Notes: generated by a model from the letters alone, not told the origin. 64,000 nucleotides of DNA from Solibacteraceae bacterium (GCA_021324015.1 JAJPJX010000207.1:1-64000), one strand, 5' to 3'; counted from the stretch's first letter, positions 33,328-42,488 are shown. Numbers and translations: made by a program.

Positions 33328-34019
33328 CGAAAATCCTTTCCGTTCGACACCCGCGCCCGCACCAGCCGCAGGATCTCTTCTTCCACCTGCTCGATGGTGA
33401 GCCCCGTGGAATCCAGGTAGACCGCGTCCGGCGCCTGCGCCAGGGGCGCTTCCGCGCGGCTGCGGTCGCGTTGGTCGCGCTCCCGGATCTGTTCCTCGAG
33501 GGTCTCGGCGGTGACCGGCTGCCCCTGCGCCTGAAAATCGATCAGCCGCCGGCGCACGCGCTCCGGCTGGCTGGCGTCCAGGAATACCTTCACGTCCGCG
33601 TTGGGGAAAACCACCGTTCCGATGTCCCGCCCCTCCATCACGACGCTGGTCCGTGCGCCCATCTCGCGCTGCTTCTCCACCATAGCCCGCCGCACGCCGG
33701 GCAGCACCGCGATCACCGAGGCCGCCTCGCCCACTTCCGCCGTGCGGATGGCGTCGGTGACCTCCTCGCCGTTCAGCAAAACCCGCCCGCCGGGTTCCAG
33801 ATCGATGCGGGCGGCCTTGGCAAGTTGCTCGGTGCGGTGCATGTCCGACAGATCCACCCCCCGCCGCAGCGCCCACAGGCTTACGGCGCGGTACATCGCG
33901 CCCGTATCGATATACGTGAAGCCCAGCCGCGCCGCCAGCCGCTTGGCAATGGTGCTTTTTCCCGCGCCGGCCGGGCCGTCGATAGCTACCACTACGCGCC
34001 GAGTTGATCCGTCTGCCAC
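33324..34019 (-). CDS. cmk: Cytidylate kinase
   Basis: 231-residue CMP/dCMP kinase. The P-loop AIDGPAGAGKSTIAKRLA lies at about residues 12-29, followed by LGFTYIDTGAMYRAVS and the CMP-binding part VVMEGRDIGTVVFPNADVKVFLDAS. The start is a GTG at 34019, eight codons before the first conserved strand. Coupled to aspartate kinase by a four-base overlap. The zincin gene is divergent, 33 bases away. Confidence 0.94.
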   Translation of the reverse strand: MADGSTRRVVVAIDGPAGAGKSTIAKRLAARLGFTYIDTGAMYRAVSLWALRRGVDLSDMHRTEQLAKAARIDLEPGGRVLLNGEEVTDAIRTAEVGEAASVIAVLPGVRRAMVEKQREMGARTSVVMEGRDIGTVVFPNADVKVFLDASQPERVRRRLIDFQAQGQPVTAETLEEQIRERDQRDRSRAEAPLAQAPDAVYLDSTGLTIEQVEEEILRLVRARVSNGKDFR

Positions 34020-34052
34020 GGGCCCCCGTCCGTTTCAGGATTTTGTCGGTAC

Positions 34053-34466
34053 ATGGACAGTAGAATAGCAGGAGGGATGGGCCCGGATGAATTTGACCGC
34101 CTGGTGGCGGAGGCCTACGCGCGCATACCGGCCCGCTTCCGGCGGCGGCTCTGCAACCTCGCTCTGGTGGTCGAGCAGGAACCCTCGGCTGAGCAACTCG
34201 TCCAGGCGGGCACGCGCCGCGGCGCCACGCTTCTGGGCCTCTACCAGGGCCGTCCGCTGACCGAGCGGAGCGTCTTCGAAAGCTTTCGCATGCCGGACCG
34301 GATCACCATTTTCCAGGGCCCGCACGAACGGCTGGCGCGCGACCTAGCCCATCTGCGCAAGCTGGTCGAAGACACCGTCTGGCACGAAGTGGCGCACTAT
34401 TTCGGAATGGACGAGCCGCGCGTACGGGCGGCCGAACGGCGCCGCCGCCCGCGCCGTGCAGGCTAG
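34053..34466 (+). CDS. Zincin-like metallopeptidase family protein
   Basis: 137-residue soluble protein of the small zincin group. The metal-binding motif WHEVAHYFGMDE near residue 110 gives HExxH plus a downstream acidic residue; N-terminal FDRLVAEAYARIPARFRRRLCNLALVVEQEP is the conserved family start. Substrate and even peptidase activity are unproven for this family. The start is uncertain: the ATG at 34053 has a distant AGGA, while the ATG at 34077 matches the usual N-terminus but has GGAGGG directly against it. Confidence 0.85.
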   Translation: MDSRIAGGMGPDEFDRLVAEAYARIPARFRRRLCNLALVVEQEPSAEQLVQAGTRRGATLLGLYQGRPLTERSVFESFRMPDRITIFQGPHERLARDLAHLRKLVEDTVWHEVAHYFGMDEPRVRAAERRRRPRRAG

Positions 34467-34503
34467 GCTAATGCCGGAACCCTGAACGTCCGATCAATCC
34501 GGT

Positions 34504-35349
34504 GTGCCTCGAATCGCGGATCCCCTCTCCGAAAATCTCCCCGGGGTGGACCTGACCTCGGATGCTCCCGCTCTGGATCCAGTCACCCGTCTCGCCTGCC
34601 GGCTATTCGGTGTGCCTCTGGCCGCACTTAGCTTCCGAAGCCCCGGCGGGAGCACCCTCGGCTGGGTCGGCAACAGCGCTTTCGAAAACCGGGATTTTGA
34701 CGCCCTGCTGACTGTCCTGCACCCGCCGGAGGCCATCCCAACCGGCCCGGAGGACGACCGCCTCGCCGGGCTGCACCTGCATTCGGGCTTTGCGCCGGGC
34801 TTCGTGGCCGCCGCGCCGCTGATTTCCTCGCGGGGAGGGGACATCGGGCTGTTTTGGATCATGGACTCCCGCCCCCGCCTCACCGGGTTCGACCTGGCGG
34901 CGCTCGAAGATATCGCGCGGCTCACCGTCGCGCAGATCGAGCTTCGCAGCGATCTCCGGCGGAATCGCAGGATTGCGGCCCAGGAGCGCCTCTGCCGGGC
35001 CTTGGTCGAAACCATCCGGGATGCCGTCATGATTCTGGATCCCGACGGCGCCTTGCACTTCGCCAGCCCGGCGGTGGCAAACGTTCTGGGGTACCGGCCG
35101 GAGGAATTGCAGGGCCGTAATTTCCTGGACCTGGTGCTAGCTCCGGACGTGCACCGCCTCCGGGAAACACTCCGGCGTCCCGCAGACGGATATGCCCCGC
35201 CCGAGCGCCTCCTGGTACGCCGCAAAGAAGGCACCATCCGAACCTTGGAAGCGGTAGGCCACCCGCTGCTGGATGGCGGCGTGGTCAGTGCGGTCGTGCT
35301 CACCTGCCGCGATATCTCCGAGCGTCCCCGCACTCTCGAAAATACCTGA
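34504..35349 (+). CDS. GAF-PAS sensory protein without output domain
   Basis: 281-residue soluble protein. Residues about 25-155 look like a GAF domain (TRLACRLFGVPLAALSFRS at the start; AAPLISSRGGDIGLFWIMDSRP in the middle; LEDIARLTVAQIELRSDL at the linking helix). Residues about 165-275 are a PAS domain (IRDAVMILDPDGALHFASPAVANVLGYRPEEL; VVLTCRDISER). No kinase, cyclase, HTH or EAL region follows, so it must act through a partner or be a truncated sensor. Start is a GTG at 34504 with no clear ribosome binding site. Convergent with the pilus operon end. Confidence 0.8.
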   Translation: MPRIADPLSENLPGVDLTSDAPALDPVTRLACRLFGVPLAALSFRSPGGSTLGWVGNSAFENRDFDALLTVLHPPEAIPTGPEDDRLAGLHLHSGFAPGFVAAAPLISSRGGDIGLFWIMDSRPRLTGFDLAALEDIARLTVAQIELRSDLRRNRRIAAQERLCRALVETIRDAVMILDPDGALHFASPAVANVLGYRPEELQGRNFLDLVLAPDVHRLRETLRRPADGYAPPERLLVRRKEGTIRTLEAVGHPLLDGGVVSAVVLTCRDISERPRTLENT

Positions 35350-35366
35350 GCCCCGCCGCGCTCGGA

Positions 35367-36863
35367 TCAAGGCTGCTGCTGCACCTGCGTGGGCGGGAGC
35401 TGCGGCGTTTGGCCGAAGCCCGGAGTGAACCCGCCCGGCGCCGGAGCCGGCTGCGTCTGCCCAAAACCCGACTGGCCGAAGCCGGATTGCCCAAGTCCGG
35501 ACTGGCCGAAGCCCGACGACTGCCCGCCAATCGGCTGCCCAAAACCGGATTGCCCGGGCATTTGCCCCATCTGCGAGGCCGGAGTGCCCATCACCCCTCC
35601 AGGCCTTCCTCCGGCCAGGGAGCGGTCTTTGCTGATATCGTAGATGAACTCCCACTCGTTGTACTTCTGGTGGTCGTTGTACACCTTAATGGCTTCTTCT
35701 TCGTCGGTGCTGGCCACCCCGGCGATTCCTCCGCCGATTTGCATGCCACCCGGGAACGAAGAGGTGGGCATACCGCCGGGGCGCGGACTGGTCAGAATTT
35801 GCTGGATCATCTGCACTGCCGCGTTGGGCATTGGCCCGGCCGCTCCCGGAGTCATCCCCGGCTGGCCGCCCGGGAATCCCGGGACGGCACCCTGCGCACC
35901 CGGCTGTGTTGAATAAGGGTAGGCCGCCATCCCCCCGGTCTGCGAATTCACCGGAGTTCCCGGGTATCCTGCCGGAACCCCTCCGGGGACCACGGCGGGA
36001 TAGGGCTGTGCGCCGGGAAACGTCTGTGCGCCGGGAAACGTCTGCGCACCGGGCACCCCCTGCATACCGGGGTTCGGCTGGCCGGTGGGAAACGGCTGTC
36101 CCATGACGTACGGCTGGTTCGCGGAAACCGGCTGGCCGGCGGGATTTACCAGCCCCCCGGGGAACGTTTGCGCCCCGGGAAACGGTTGCGCGGGATTCAC
36201 GGTCTGCGCCTGGCCCGGAAACGTGGTTTGCCCGGGAACCACGGTCTGGCCCGGATAGGCCGTCTGGCCAGGGTAGGCGGGAGCCGGAGCGATGCCCGCC
36301 ACGCCAGCGGAAACCGCGCCGCCCGCACCCGCCGTTCCGTCCGCTCCCGGGACGCCGCCGGGCATTTGTCCGGCCATGCCCGAATCACTGGGGCGGCGGC
36401 GCATCGCCGGATTCCCCGGCTGCTGGCCTTGCTGCGGCGTCGAACCGATGATCGGTCCCTCCCCAATGAACGTATTGGCTTCTTTTTTCTCCTGGTTGGG
36501 GTTGTTCTGGTTCGGCTTGCTGTTGATGGAATCGAGCAGCACGCCCCCTGGACCGACTTTGATCAGGCGCCATTTCTCTTTCCCCGTCATCGGGTCGGGG
36601 TAGCGCCGCCGCAGATAGCGCCGGTTGTTGAAGTTTTCCAGCTCATCCAGAGTGGCCGGGTAGCGGTTGTTCTGGCGCACGAACATCTGAATCGCGCGCT
36701 TGTACTGCTCCCCGCGGTCGATCAGCAACTGCTCCTTGGCTCGCTGCGATTCGAAAGCCACGCGCGGCAGTTCCATGTACAGCGAGATAGCGATGCAGGC
36801 GGCCATCAGGAACACCAGCAGCAGCGCGTAGCCCGATTCTCCCCGCCCGGACCGCCGGTTCAT
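35367..36863 (-). CDS. Atypical pseudopilin-like protein with long Pro/Gly/Gln-rich tail
   Basis: 498 residues; last gene of the pilus-like operon. After a basic leader (MNRRSGRGESG) comes a pilin-type hydrophobic helix (YALLLVFLMAACIAISLYM), but position +5 after the Gly is Leu, not the Glu of major pilins, as in GspK/PilX-type minor components. Residues about 40-100 resemble a pseudopilin globular start (RAIQMFVRQNNRYPATLDELENF; YLRRRYPDPMTGKEKW). From about 150 on the chain is low-complexity, with PGQT/FPGAQ repeats and near the end GQSGFGQ repeats, plus a short ordered segment EEEAIKVYNDHQKYNEWEFIYD. It could be a minor tip subunit with a flexible display region; this is inference. Confidence 0.75.
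   Translation of the reverse strand: MNRRSGRGESGYALLLVFLMAACIAISLYMELPRVAFESQRAKEQLLIDRGEQYKRAIQMFVRQNNRYPATLDELENFNNRRYLRRRYPDPMTGKEKWRLIKVGPGGVLLDSINSKPNQNNPNQEKKEANTFIGEGPIIGSTPQQGQQPGNPAMRRRPSDSGMAGQMPGGVPGADGTAGAGGAVSAGVAGIAPAPAYPGQTAYPGQTVVPGQTTFPGQAQTVNPAQPFPGAQTFPGGLVNPAGQPVSANQPYVMGQPFPTGQPNPGMQGVPGAQTFPGAQTFPGAQPYPAVVPGGVPAGYPGTPVNSQTGGMAAYPYSTQPGAQGAVPGFPGGQPGMTPGAAGPMPNAAVQMIQQILTSPRPGGMPTSSFPGGMQIGGGIAGVASTDEEEAIKVYNDHQKYNEWEFIYDISKDRSLAGGRPGGVMGTPASQMGQMPGQSGFGQPIGGQSSGFGQSGLGQSGFGQSGFGQTQPAPAPGGFTPGFGQTPQLPPTQVQQQP
36006..36041. repeat. 18-bp tandem repeat inside pseudopilin gene
   Basis: Two perfect copies of CTGTGCGCCGGGAAACGT with a third, decaying copy after 36042. They encode the FPGAQT units of the low-complexity tail. 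Such units are prone to slippage, so the tail length may vary between strains. Confidence 0.8.
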
Positions 36864-37570
36864 CCCACCGCCTCCTCCTGCAAAGGCAGAGTCTGCTGGG
36901 TCTTCGATTCGGTGTCCTCCATGACCACCGAGTTAATGCCGATGCGCACCACGCGGTAGCGCTTCTTCAGCACGTCCCCCTCGGTAGCCACCAAGATGTC
37001 TTCGCCATCCAGAAAGAACGCTTTCTTCCTGGCATCGCCGTGCATGGTCGAGTAACCGTAGTACTTCAGGTTGATCGGCGCGGGCGGCGGCTTGCTCGGG
37101 CTCCCGTTGCTGGCCTTCTTCGCCTGTTCTTGGGCAATCTGTAATGGAGTCTTGGGAACCACCTTCGGCTCGGGGCCTTTAAGCGCCGGCGGTGGAGGCG
37201 CGGTAGAAAACTGGAACAGGTTCCGCTGCCCGCCCTGGAGTTCCACTGCCTGCACCTTGGCCAGCAGGTCCAGCCGCAGAGTGGGGTCGATGGACATAGG
37301 ATCCGGGCGCTCCTCGCCTTGCGGCAGCTTCAGCGACGGATGGAAGTCCTCGCTGTCGCGCAGCCGGCCACCGGCGCGGCGCACGGGTGTTGCCGGCACA
37401 CGGGCCGCGCTGGGTGCGCTCTTCACCGCCGGCGCGGAAACGGCCGCCCGCGTCTCCGCTGGCGGACCGCCGGCGGGCTGGGAGAGCACATTGGCGTAGA
37501 ACAGGTATCCCCCCACCAGCAGCAGACCCGCCAGCATGGCTACCTTCTTCGGCTCCGCCCCTACTTTCAT
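36860..37570 (-). CDS. PilP-like inner-membrane protein of the pilus operon
   Basis: 236 residues. One N-terminal membrane helix (VAMLAGLLLVGGYLFYANVL) is followed by a long proline/alanine-rich linker and a C-terminal beta domain (INLKYYGYSTMHGDARKKAFFLDGEDILVA; VVRIGINSVVMEDTESK) of the kind found in PilP and GspC homology regions. By position after PilM, PilN and PilO it takes the PilP place, but it lacks a lipobox. It overlaps both neighbours by four bases. The assignment rests on position and general layout. Confidence 0.7.
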   Translation of the reverse strand: MKVGAEPKKVAMLAGLLLVGGYLFYANVLSQPAGGPPAETRAAVSAPAVKSAPSAARVPATPVRRAGGRLRDSEDFHPSLKLPQGEERPDPMSIDPTLRLDLLAKVQAVELQGGQRNLFQFSTAPPPPALKGPEPKVVPKTPLQIAQEQAKKASNGSPSKPPPAPINLKYYGYSTMHGDARKKAFFLDGEDILVATEGDVLKKRYRVVRIGINSVVMEDTESKTQQTLPLQEEAVG

Positions 37571-38172
37571 GACACGTTCCCCGGCGCCTCGCGCACGAAA
37601 GTGTCCAGCCGGAAACTCACGTTCAGCGTGTTGCCCGACTGCTGGGGCGAGGCCGTCATGCTGGAGATGATCAGGAACCGCGGCGACTTGTCCAGCGCGT
37701 TGACGAACTTCAGCAGGTCCGGGTAGGTCCCTTCGTAAGCGGCCGTGATGGTCATCTGGTACACCGTCTCGCTGCCCTCCACCTGTTCCAGGGTAAACGA
37801 GGCCGGTTTCGGCTTCATGCCGGAATCTTTGGCGGCCCGCTCGAGCTCCGCCACGATGGTGGAAAAGGTGGTGCGCCGGTCTGTGGTGTACTGCTGCAGA
37901 AAATGATCGCCCGCCTCGCGCGCCTGTTCCGCCTTGGCTGCCAGTGCCCGGGTTTGGGTCAGGTGCGCCTGCAATTGGGCGAGCTGCCGTCCAAGTTCGG
38001 CCTGCTCGCGCCGCAGATCCTCCGGAGACCCGCCGAACGGCTTGAACGCCACCACCGCCGCCACCAGGTTGGCCAGTAGCAGCACGCCCAGCAGCATGCG
38101 CACCGCCACCCGCGGGTCGCGGAGTTGCGGCGGCTTGAAGGCGAACCGGGACAGGTCAAAGCTTCTGGGCAT
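37567..38172 (-). CDS. PilO-like pilus assembly protein
   Basis: 201-residue bitopic inner-membrane protein. The cytoplasmic start (MPRSFDLSRFAFKPPQLRDP) is followed by a membrane helix (MLLGVLLLANLVAAVVAF), a coiled coil (EDLRREQAELGRQLAQLQAHLTQ) and a ferredoxin-like periplasmic domain (YQMTITAAYEGTYPDLLKFVNALDKSPRFLIISS). This is the PilO/GspM layout. It overlaps the PilN-like gene by 17 bases and the next gene by four. Confidence 0.85.
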   Translation of the reverse strand: MPRSFDLSRFAFKPPQLRDPRVAVRMLLGVLLLANLVAAVVAFKPFGGSPEDLRREQAELGRQLAQLQAHLTQTRALAAKAEQAREAGDHFLQQYTTDRRTTFSTIVAELERAAKDSGMKPKPASFTLEQVEGSETVYQMTITAAYEGTYPDLLKFVNALDKSPRFLIISSMTASPQQSGNTLNVSFRLDTFVREAPGNVS

Positions 38173-38722
38173 AGTTCACGCTCACGCGGCAGCGATACAA
38201 AGGTTCGGTCTGCGAAGGCGGCATGCTGCTGTGCAGATAGGCGCCCCCGAACAGTGGCGAGCCTTCCAGGGCTTTCAGCAGTTCGATGACCGGCCCGAGC
38301 GACTCCGAGCCTACCATCATGTCCAGCGTGATCTGGTTCTGAGCGTTCACCGAAGGCCGGATAGAAATCACCCGCACGTTGTACGGCACCACCTTCTCCA
38401 AATCGGCGAAGATGCGTGTCCAACTGATACCCTTGCGGTAGAGTAGTTGGTTCAGGAAAAGGCTGCGCTCCACCACCTCGGCATTCTCGGGCTTACGCAG
38501 GATGGCCTCCTGGCGGCTCTCCTCCGCCTGGAGTGAGCGGATGCGCGCCTGCAAACGGGCGATATCCCGCCGGGTGTCCCCAAGCTGGCCGCGCTGGATC
38601 ACGCTCAGGGAGATCAGCGTCGCCAGCAGCCCCACCAGCAATCCCCCTACGGCGGCGGAACCGATCAGAACCAGGCGGTCGCGCCGGAAAGGCTGGCTGG
38701 CGAGATTGATGGGGATCTTCAT
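38156..38722 (-). CDS. PilN-like pilus assembly protein
   Basis: 188 residues. The N-terminal MKIPINLASQPFRRDR matches the NPxNLLP-like cytoplasmic tail by which PilN binds PilM. A membrane helix (LIGSAAVGGLLVGLLATLISLSV), a coiled coil (DTRRDIARLQARIRSLQAEESRQE) and a ferredoxin-like domain follow. It sits directly after the PilM-like gene (four bases). Confidence 0.87.
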   Translation of the reverse strand: MKIPINLASQPFRRDRLVLIGSAAVGGLLVGLLATLISLSVIQRGQLGDTRRDIARLQARIRSLQAEESRQEAILRKPENAEVVERSLFLNQLLYRKGISWTRIFADLEKVVPYNVRVISIRPSVNAQNQITLDMMVGSESLGPVIELLKALEGSPLFGGAYLHSSMPPSQTEPLYRCRVSVNYAQKL

Positions 38723-38726
38723 GCCG

Positions 38727-39620
38727 CTAACCCTGCGCCGCCACGGATTTCAGGTAGCCCATAAGCCCGGCGTCGTGTTCTCCGGGAGTGCCCAGCGCGG
38801 AGCGCACCGGCTCCACCGCCACACCCAGCCCGGCCTCAAACTGACGGCGCGCCTCCTCGAAGCCCGCGCCGAAGCCGCACAGCAGCAGCCGGTCGGCTTT
38901 GGCCCCCAGGGTGTCCTCCACGAACACGAACGTGGGGTAGAGGTCGCCGGCCACCTCGGCCAGCTCGGGGTGGGCCAGCTCCAGGCAGCGCACCAGCTTC
39001 AGCACTCCGTCCCGCAGGACCATGACACTCAGCACCCGGCCCGTCAGCTTGGCCACCACCGACACCCCACCGTCCTGGACCAGGTTCAGCGCCGCCAGAG
39101 ATGACGTGGTCGCCAAGCCCGGATTCAGGCCCGCCGCACGGAACGGGGCTTCGTAACGCGCGACGATCTCGAGCGGCGTCACCACAGCCACCACGTCCAC
39201 GCGTTTGTCCCAGGCGGCCTGAGCCCAGTAGCTCACCGCCGCCTCCTCCACGTCGAACGGCACGCTTTTCTTCATCCGGAAACGCACCAGCGAGAGCTGC
39301 TCCCGGGCGTCCGAGGGAAAGTGGTCGAAATCCAGAACGGAAATCCGCACGCAGTTATCCGGCAGCACGAGGGCTGCGTCCCGGCGCTTGCGGTTGCCGT
39401 TCACCGGCGCCAGTTCCCGCACCGCCGCCGCCAGGTCGTCCGGAATCAGGATATTGTCCCGCAGCGGAGAGACCGAAATCACTCCCGGCGCCAGGGGGCG
39501 AAAAGTGATCCCGGCGTGCGCGCCGATACGCGCCATCGAGATGCCGGCTTCGGAAAGCTCGAAGACATAGGCTGGAGGCGGGTCCTTCACCAGGGCCGTC
39601 AACTTGCGCACCAGGCTCAT
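38727..39620 (-). CDS. PilM-like actin-fold pilus assembly protein
   Basis: 297-residue soluble protein predicted to adopt the actin-like fold of PilM, which links the PilN/PilO inner-membrane complex to the assembly ATPase. Readable segments are DAALVLPDNCVRISVLDFDHFP, MKKSVPFDVEEAAVSYWAQ and LASLNLVQ-like phosphate-loop region (ATTSSLAALNLVQDGGVSVVA). Sequence is divergent from proteobacterial PilM, so the call leans on gene order between the ATPase and the PilN-like gene. Confidence 0.8.
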   Translation of the reverse strand: MSLVRKLTALVKDPPPAYVFELSEAGISMARIGAHAGITFRPLAPGVISVSPLRDNILIPDDLAAAVRELAPVNGNRKRRDAALVLPDNCVRISVLDFDHFPSDAREQLSLVRFRMKKSVPFDVEEAAVSYWAQAAWDKRVDVVAVVTPLEIVARYEAPFRAAGLNPGLATTSSLAALNLVQDGGVSVVAKLTGRVLSVMVLRDGVLKLVRCLELAHPELAEVAGDLYPTFVFVEDTLGAKADRLLLCGFGAGFEEARRQFEAGLGVAVEPVRSALGTPGEHDAGLMGYLKSVAAQG

Positions 39621-39623
39621 GCT

Positions 39624-41246
39624 TTATCCTTCGATGAAGGTGACCTTGTTGATCTCTTTCAACGTGGTCACGCCTTTCCGCACCTTGTCCACCGCCGATT
39701 CACGCAGGAAGGTCATGCCTTCCTCGCGAGCCGCCCGCTTGATCTCCGAGGTGGGGCGCTTGTCCAGGATCATCTCGCGGATCCGGTCGGTGAGGTCCAG
39801 CAGTTCGTGGATGGCCGTGCGCCCCCGGTAGCCCGTGCCGCCGCACTCGAAGCACCCGGCGCCCTCCATGAGCTGCACGTCGCGCCACTCCTCCGGATTC
39901 AACCCGCACTCCACGAAGTAGGCGTCCGGATAGTGCGCCGGCCGGGTGCAGTATTCGCAAATCACGCGCACCAGCCGCTGGGCCAGAATGCAGTTCAGCG
40001 CCGAAACGAAGTTGTAGGGCTCCACCCCCATGTTCAGGAAGCGTCCCAGCACGTCCAGCACGTTGTTGGCGTGCACGGTGGTGAACACCAGGTGGCCGGT
40101 GAGCGCCGAGTTGATGGCGATCTGCGCCGTCTCCTGATCGCGGATCTCGCCCACCATGATCTTGTCCGGGTCGTGCCGCAGGATGGACCGCAGCCCGCGC
40201 GCGAAGCTCAGGCCCTTCTTCTCGTTGACCGGGATCTGCGTGATGCCCTTGATCTGGTATTCCACCGGGTCTTCGATAGTGATGATCTTGTCCTCGTCGT
40301 TCTTGATCTCGCTCAGCGCGGCGTAGAGCGTGGTGGTCTTGCCCGATCCGGTGGGCCCGGTCACCAGCACCATGCCGTAGGGTTCCGAAATGTATCGCCG
40401 GAACTTCACCAGGTCGCTGTCCGAAAAACCCACCACTTCGAGCGAGAGCTTGGAGAACTTCTCGCTCATGGATTCCTTGTCCAGCACGCGCAGCACCGCG
40501 TCCTCGCCGTGGATGGTAGGCATGATGGAGACGCGGAAGTCGATCAGGCGGCTCTTGTAACGCACCCGGAAACGGCCGTCCTGCGGCACGCGCCGCTCGG
40601 CGATATCCAGCTCGCTCATCACCTTGATGCGCGAGATGATGGTGGACTGCCAGTCCTTCGAAATCGGCGGCATGGCGTAGTGGAGCACGCCGTCGATGCG
40701 GTACTTGATAGCTACTTCCTGGTCCCGCGATTCGATGTGAATGTCGCTGGCGCGGCGCTCGAGCGCGTTGAAAATCGTGGTGTCCACCAGCTTGATCACC
40801 GGCGCGATGTCGCTGTCGGCCGCGGTCAGCTTGTCGATGGAGAGCGTCTCGTCCTGGTTCTCCTCGTCGCCGACCACGTCCAGGGTGAAGCCTTCGGTCA
40901 CCTCTTCCAGCACTCGCTGCGATTGCTCGGTCTTCTTCAGCAGCTCCGAGATCTGCGAAAGCGTGGCCACCTTGCAGCGCAGCTTGCGGTTCAGCAGCAG
41001 CGCCAGCTCGTCGATCAGGTTGAGATTCCGCGGGTCGGCCAGCGCGATGTCCAGGGTGCCGTTCTGCGCGCGCAGCGGCACAAAGTTGTAGCGGAACATC
41101 AGGTCCACCGGGATGGACCGGAACAGGTCGTGATCGATGGAGGCCTCGCGCAGGTCCACGTAGTCGTAGCGGTAGCGCGCCGCCAGGGCCTGCGCCTGGG
41201 CGGCTTCCGCCGCCGGGTCCGGTAATCGCACGCGCTCAGTAGCCAT
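39624..41246 (-). CDS. Pilus assembly/type II secretion ATPase, GspE/PilB family
   Basis: 540-residue cytoplasmic motor. The N-terminal part (about residues 15-130, YVDLREASIDHDLFRSIP through LDIALADPRNLNLIDEL) is a T2SSE N-terminal domain. The ATPase core has Walker A TGPTGSGKTTTLYAAL (Lys303), the Asp box, and Walker B/His box KIMVGEIRDQETAQIAINSALTGH then TTVHAN. A tetracysteine zinc site (CEYC ... CFEC) lies between residues about 430 and 475, as in extension ATPases, not PilT. It would polymerise pilin subunits together with the GspF/PilC protein. Confidence 0.95.
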   Translation of the reverse strand: MATERVRLPDPAAEAAQAQALAARYRYDYVDLREASIDHDLFRSIPVDLMFRYNFVPLRAQNGTLDIALADPRNLNLIDELALLLNRKLRCKVATLSQISELLKKTEQSQRVLEEVTEGFTLDVVGDEENQDETLSIDKLTAADSDIAPVIKLVDTTIFNALERRASDIHIESRDQEVAIKYRIDGVLHYAMPPISKDWQSTIISRIKVMSELDIAERRVPQDGRFRVRYKSRLIDFRVSIMPTIHGEDAVLRVLDKESMSEKFSKLSLEVVGFSDSDLVKFRRYISEPYGMVLVTGPTGSGKTTTLYAALSEIKNDEDKIITIEDPVEYQIKGITQIPVNEKKGLSFARGLRSILRHDPDKIMVGEIRDQETAQIAINSALTGHLVFTTVHANNVLDVLGRFLNMGVEPYNFVSALNCILAQRLVRVICEYCTRPAHYPDAYFVECGLNPEEWRDVQLMEGAGCFECGGTGYRGRTAIHELLDLTDRIREMILDKRPTSEIKRAAREEGMTFLRESAVDKVRKGVTTLKEINKVTFIEG

Positions 41247-41255
41247 GGAAAACCT

Positions 41256-42479
41256 TCAGCGTATCGTGTCCGCCAACGAAAAGATCGGCAGGTACAGGGC
41301 GATCAGTACGAACGCCACGAAAATGCCCATGAAAATCATGATGGCCGGCTCGATCAGCGAAAGGGCCGCGGTCATCCGCGTGTTCACGTCTTCTTCGAAA
41401 AACTCGGCCACGCTGGTCAGCATGCTGGGCAGCGCTCCCGTGGACTCCCCTACTTCAATCATATCGATCGAAAGCGCCGGAAAAATACCCGTGCTCTTCA
41501 GCGAACCGGAGAGCGCCTGCCCCTCTCGCACCAGTTTGCCGGCCTTGTCCAAGGCTTTGCGCAGCAGGGGAGTCCCCAGCGAGTCGGCGGCTGTCTCCAG
41601 TCCCTGCACCAGCGGAATGCCGCCGCTCAACAGGGTGCTCAGCACGCGGGAAAACTGCGCCACCTGGAACTTGAGCCAGATGTCCCCCAGCACCGGCGTG
41701 CGCAGCTTCACCCGGTCGATCTTCTCCCGCGCCGATTCCTTCCGGGACCACACCCGGAACAGGAAGATGCCTGCAAACAGCGCCGCCGCAAACACCAGGA
41801 TGTAGCTGCGCGCCGTGGTGCCCACCGCGATCAGGATCTGTGTGATCGCGGGCAACTGCGCCTGCATGCTGCTGTACAACTGCGCGAAGTTCGGCACCAC
41901 GTACGTCACCAGGAAGACGATCAGGCAGACGACCAGCACAATCAGCACGCTGGGATACATCAGCGAGACCAGCACCTTCTTGCGCACCGCCAGGGTCAGC
42001 TTCTGATAGGCGATATACCGGTCCAGCACTTCCGCCAGGCTGCCGCTCTTCTCTCCGGCCATCACCGACGTGACATAGATTTTGGGGAAGATGCCCCGCT
42101 GGCGGAACGCGTCGGAAAGCAGCGTCCCGTTGCGCACCTCGTCCCGTACGGCCTTGACGTGTGGCCCCAGCTTCACGTCCGTGAGCCGGTCCGCCAGCAG
42201 GTCCAGGGCTTTCAGAATCGGCAGCCCGGCTTTGTTCAGGGTCACGAATTGCTGGTTGAAAATCAGAAACTTTTCGAGATTCAGCTTGGCCCGCCGTCCG
42301 AACACCCGAGAACTGCCCTCGGCCGAGAGCCCCGCAATCACGCCCTTCGGGCGGATAGAGTAAATCAGGAATCCCTGCTGGGTGTAGCGCTCGCGCAGTT
42401 CCTTCTCCGAAGCTCCTTGCGCCACCTGGTGATGGATCTCCCCCCGGCTGTCGGCGTATTTCAGCACCCATTCCGCCAT
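41256..42479 (-). CDS. Pilus assembly/type II secretion inner-membrane platform, GspF/PilC family
   Basis: 407-residue inner-membrane protein with three membrane helices and two copies of the GspF cytoplasmic domain. The first domain begins KLNLEKFLIFNQQFVTLNKAGLPILKALDLLADR and the second WLKFQVAQFSRVLSTLLSGGIPLVQGLETAADSLG; EVGESTGALPSMLTSVAEFFEEDV is the signature preceding the last helix. It transmits ATPase motion to the growing pilus. It lies between lolA and the ATPase gene with 9-base gaps. Confidence 0.95.
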   Translation of the reverse strand: MAEWVLKYADSRGEIHHQVAQGASEKELRERYTQQGFLIYSIRPKGVIAGLSAEGSSRVFGRRAKLNLEKFLIFNQQFVTLNKAGLPILKALDLLADRLTDVKLGPHVKAVRDEVRNGTLLSDAFRQRGIFPKIYVTSVMAGEKSGSLAEVLDRYIAYQKLTLAVRKKVLVSLMYPSVLIVLVVCLIVFLVTYVVPNFAQLYSSMQAQLPAITQILIAVGTTARSYILVFAAALFAGIFLFRVWSRKESAREKIDRVKLRTPVLGDIWLKFQVAQFSRVLSTLLSGGIPLVQGLETAADSLGTPLLRKALDKAGKLVREGQALSGSLKSTGIFPALSIDMIEVGESTGALPSMLTSVAEFFEEDVNTRMTAALSLIEPAIMIFMGIFVAFVLIALYLPIFSLADTIR

Positions 42480-42488
42480 CGCTTGCCC

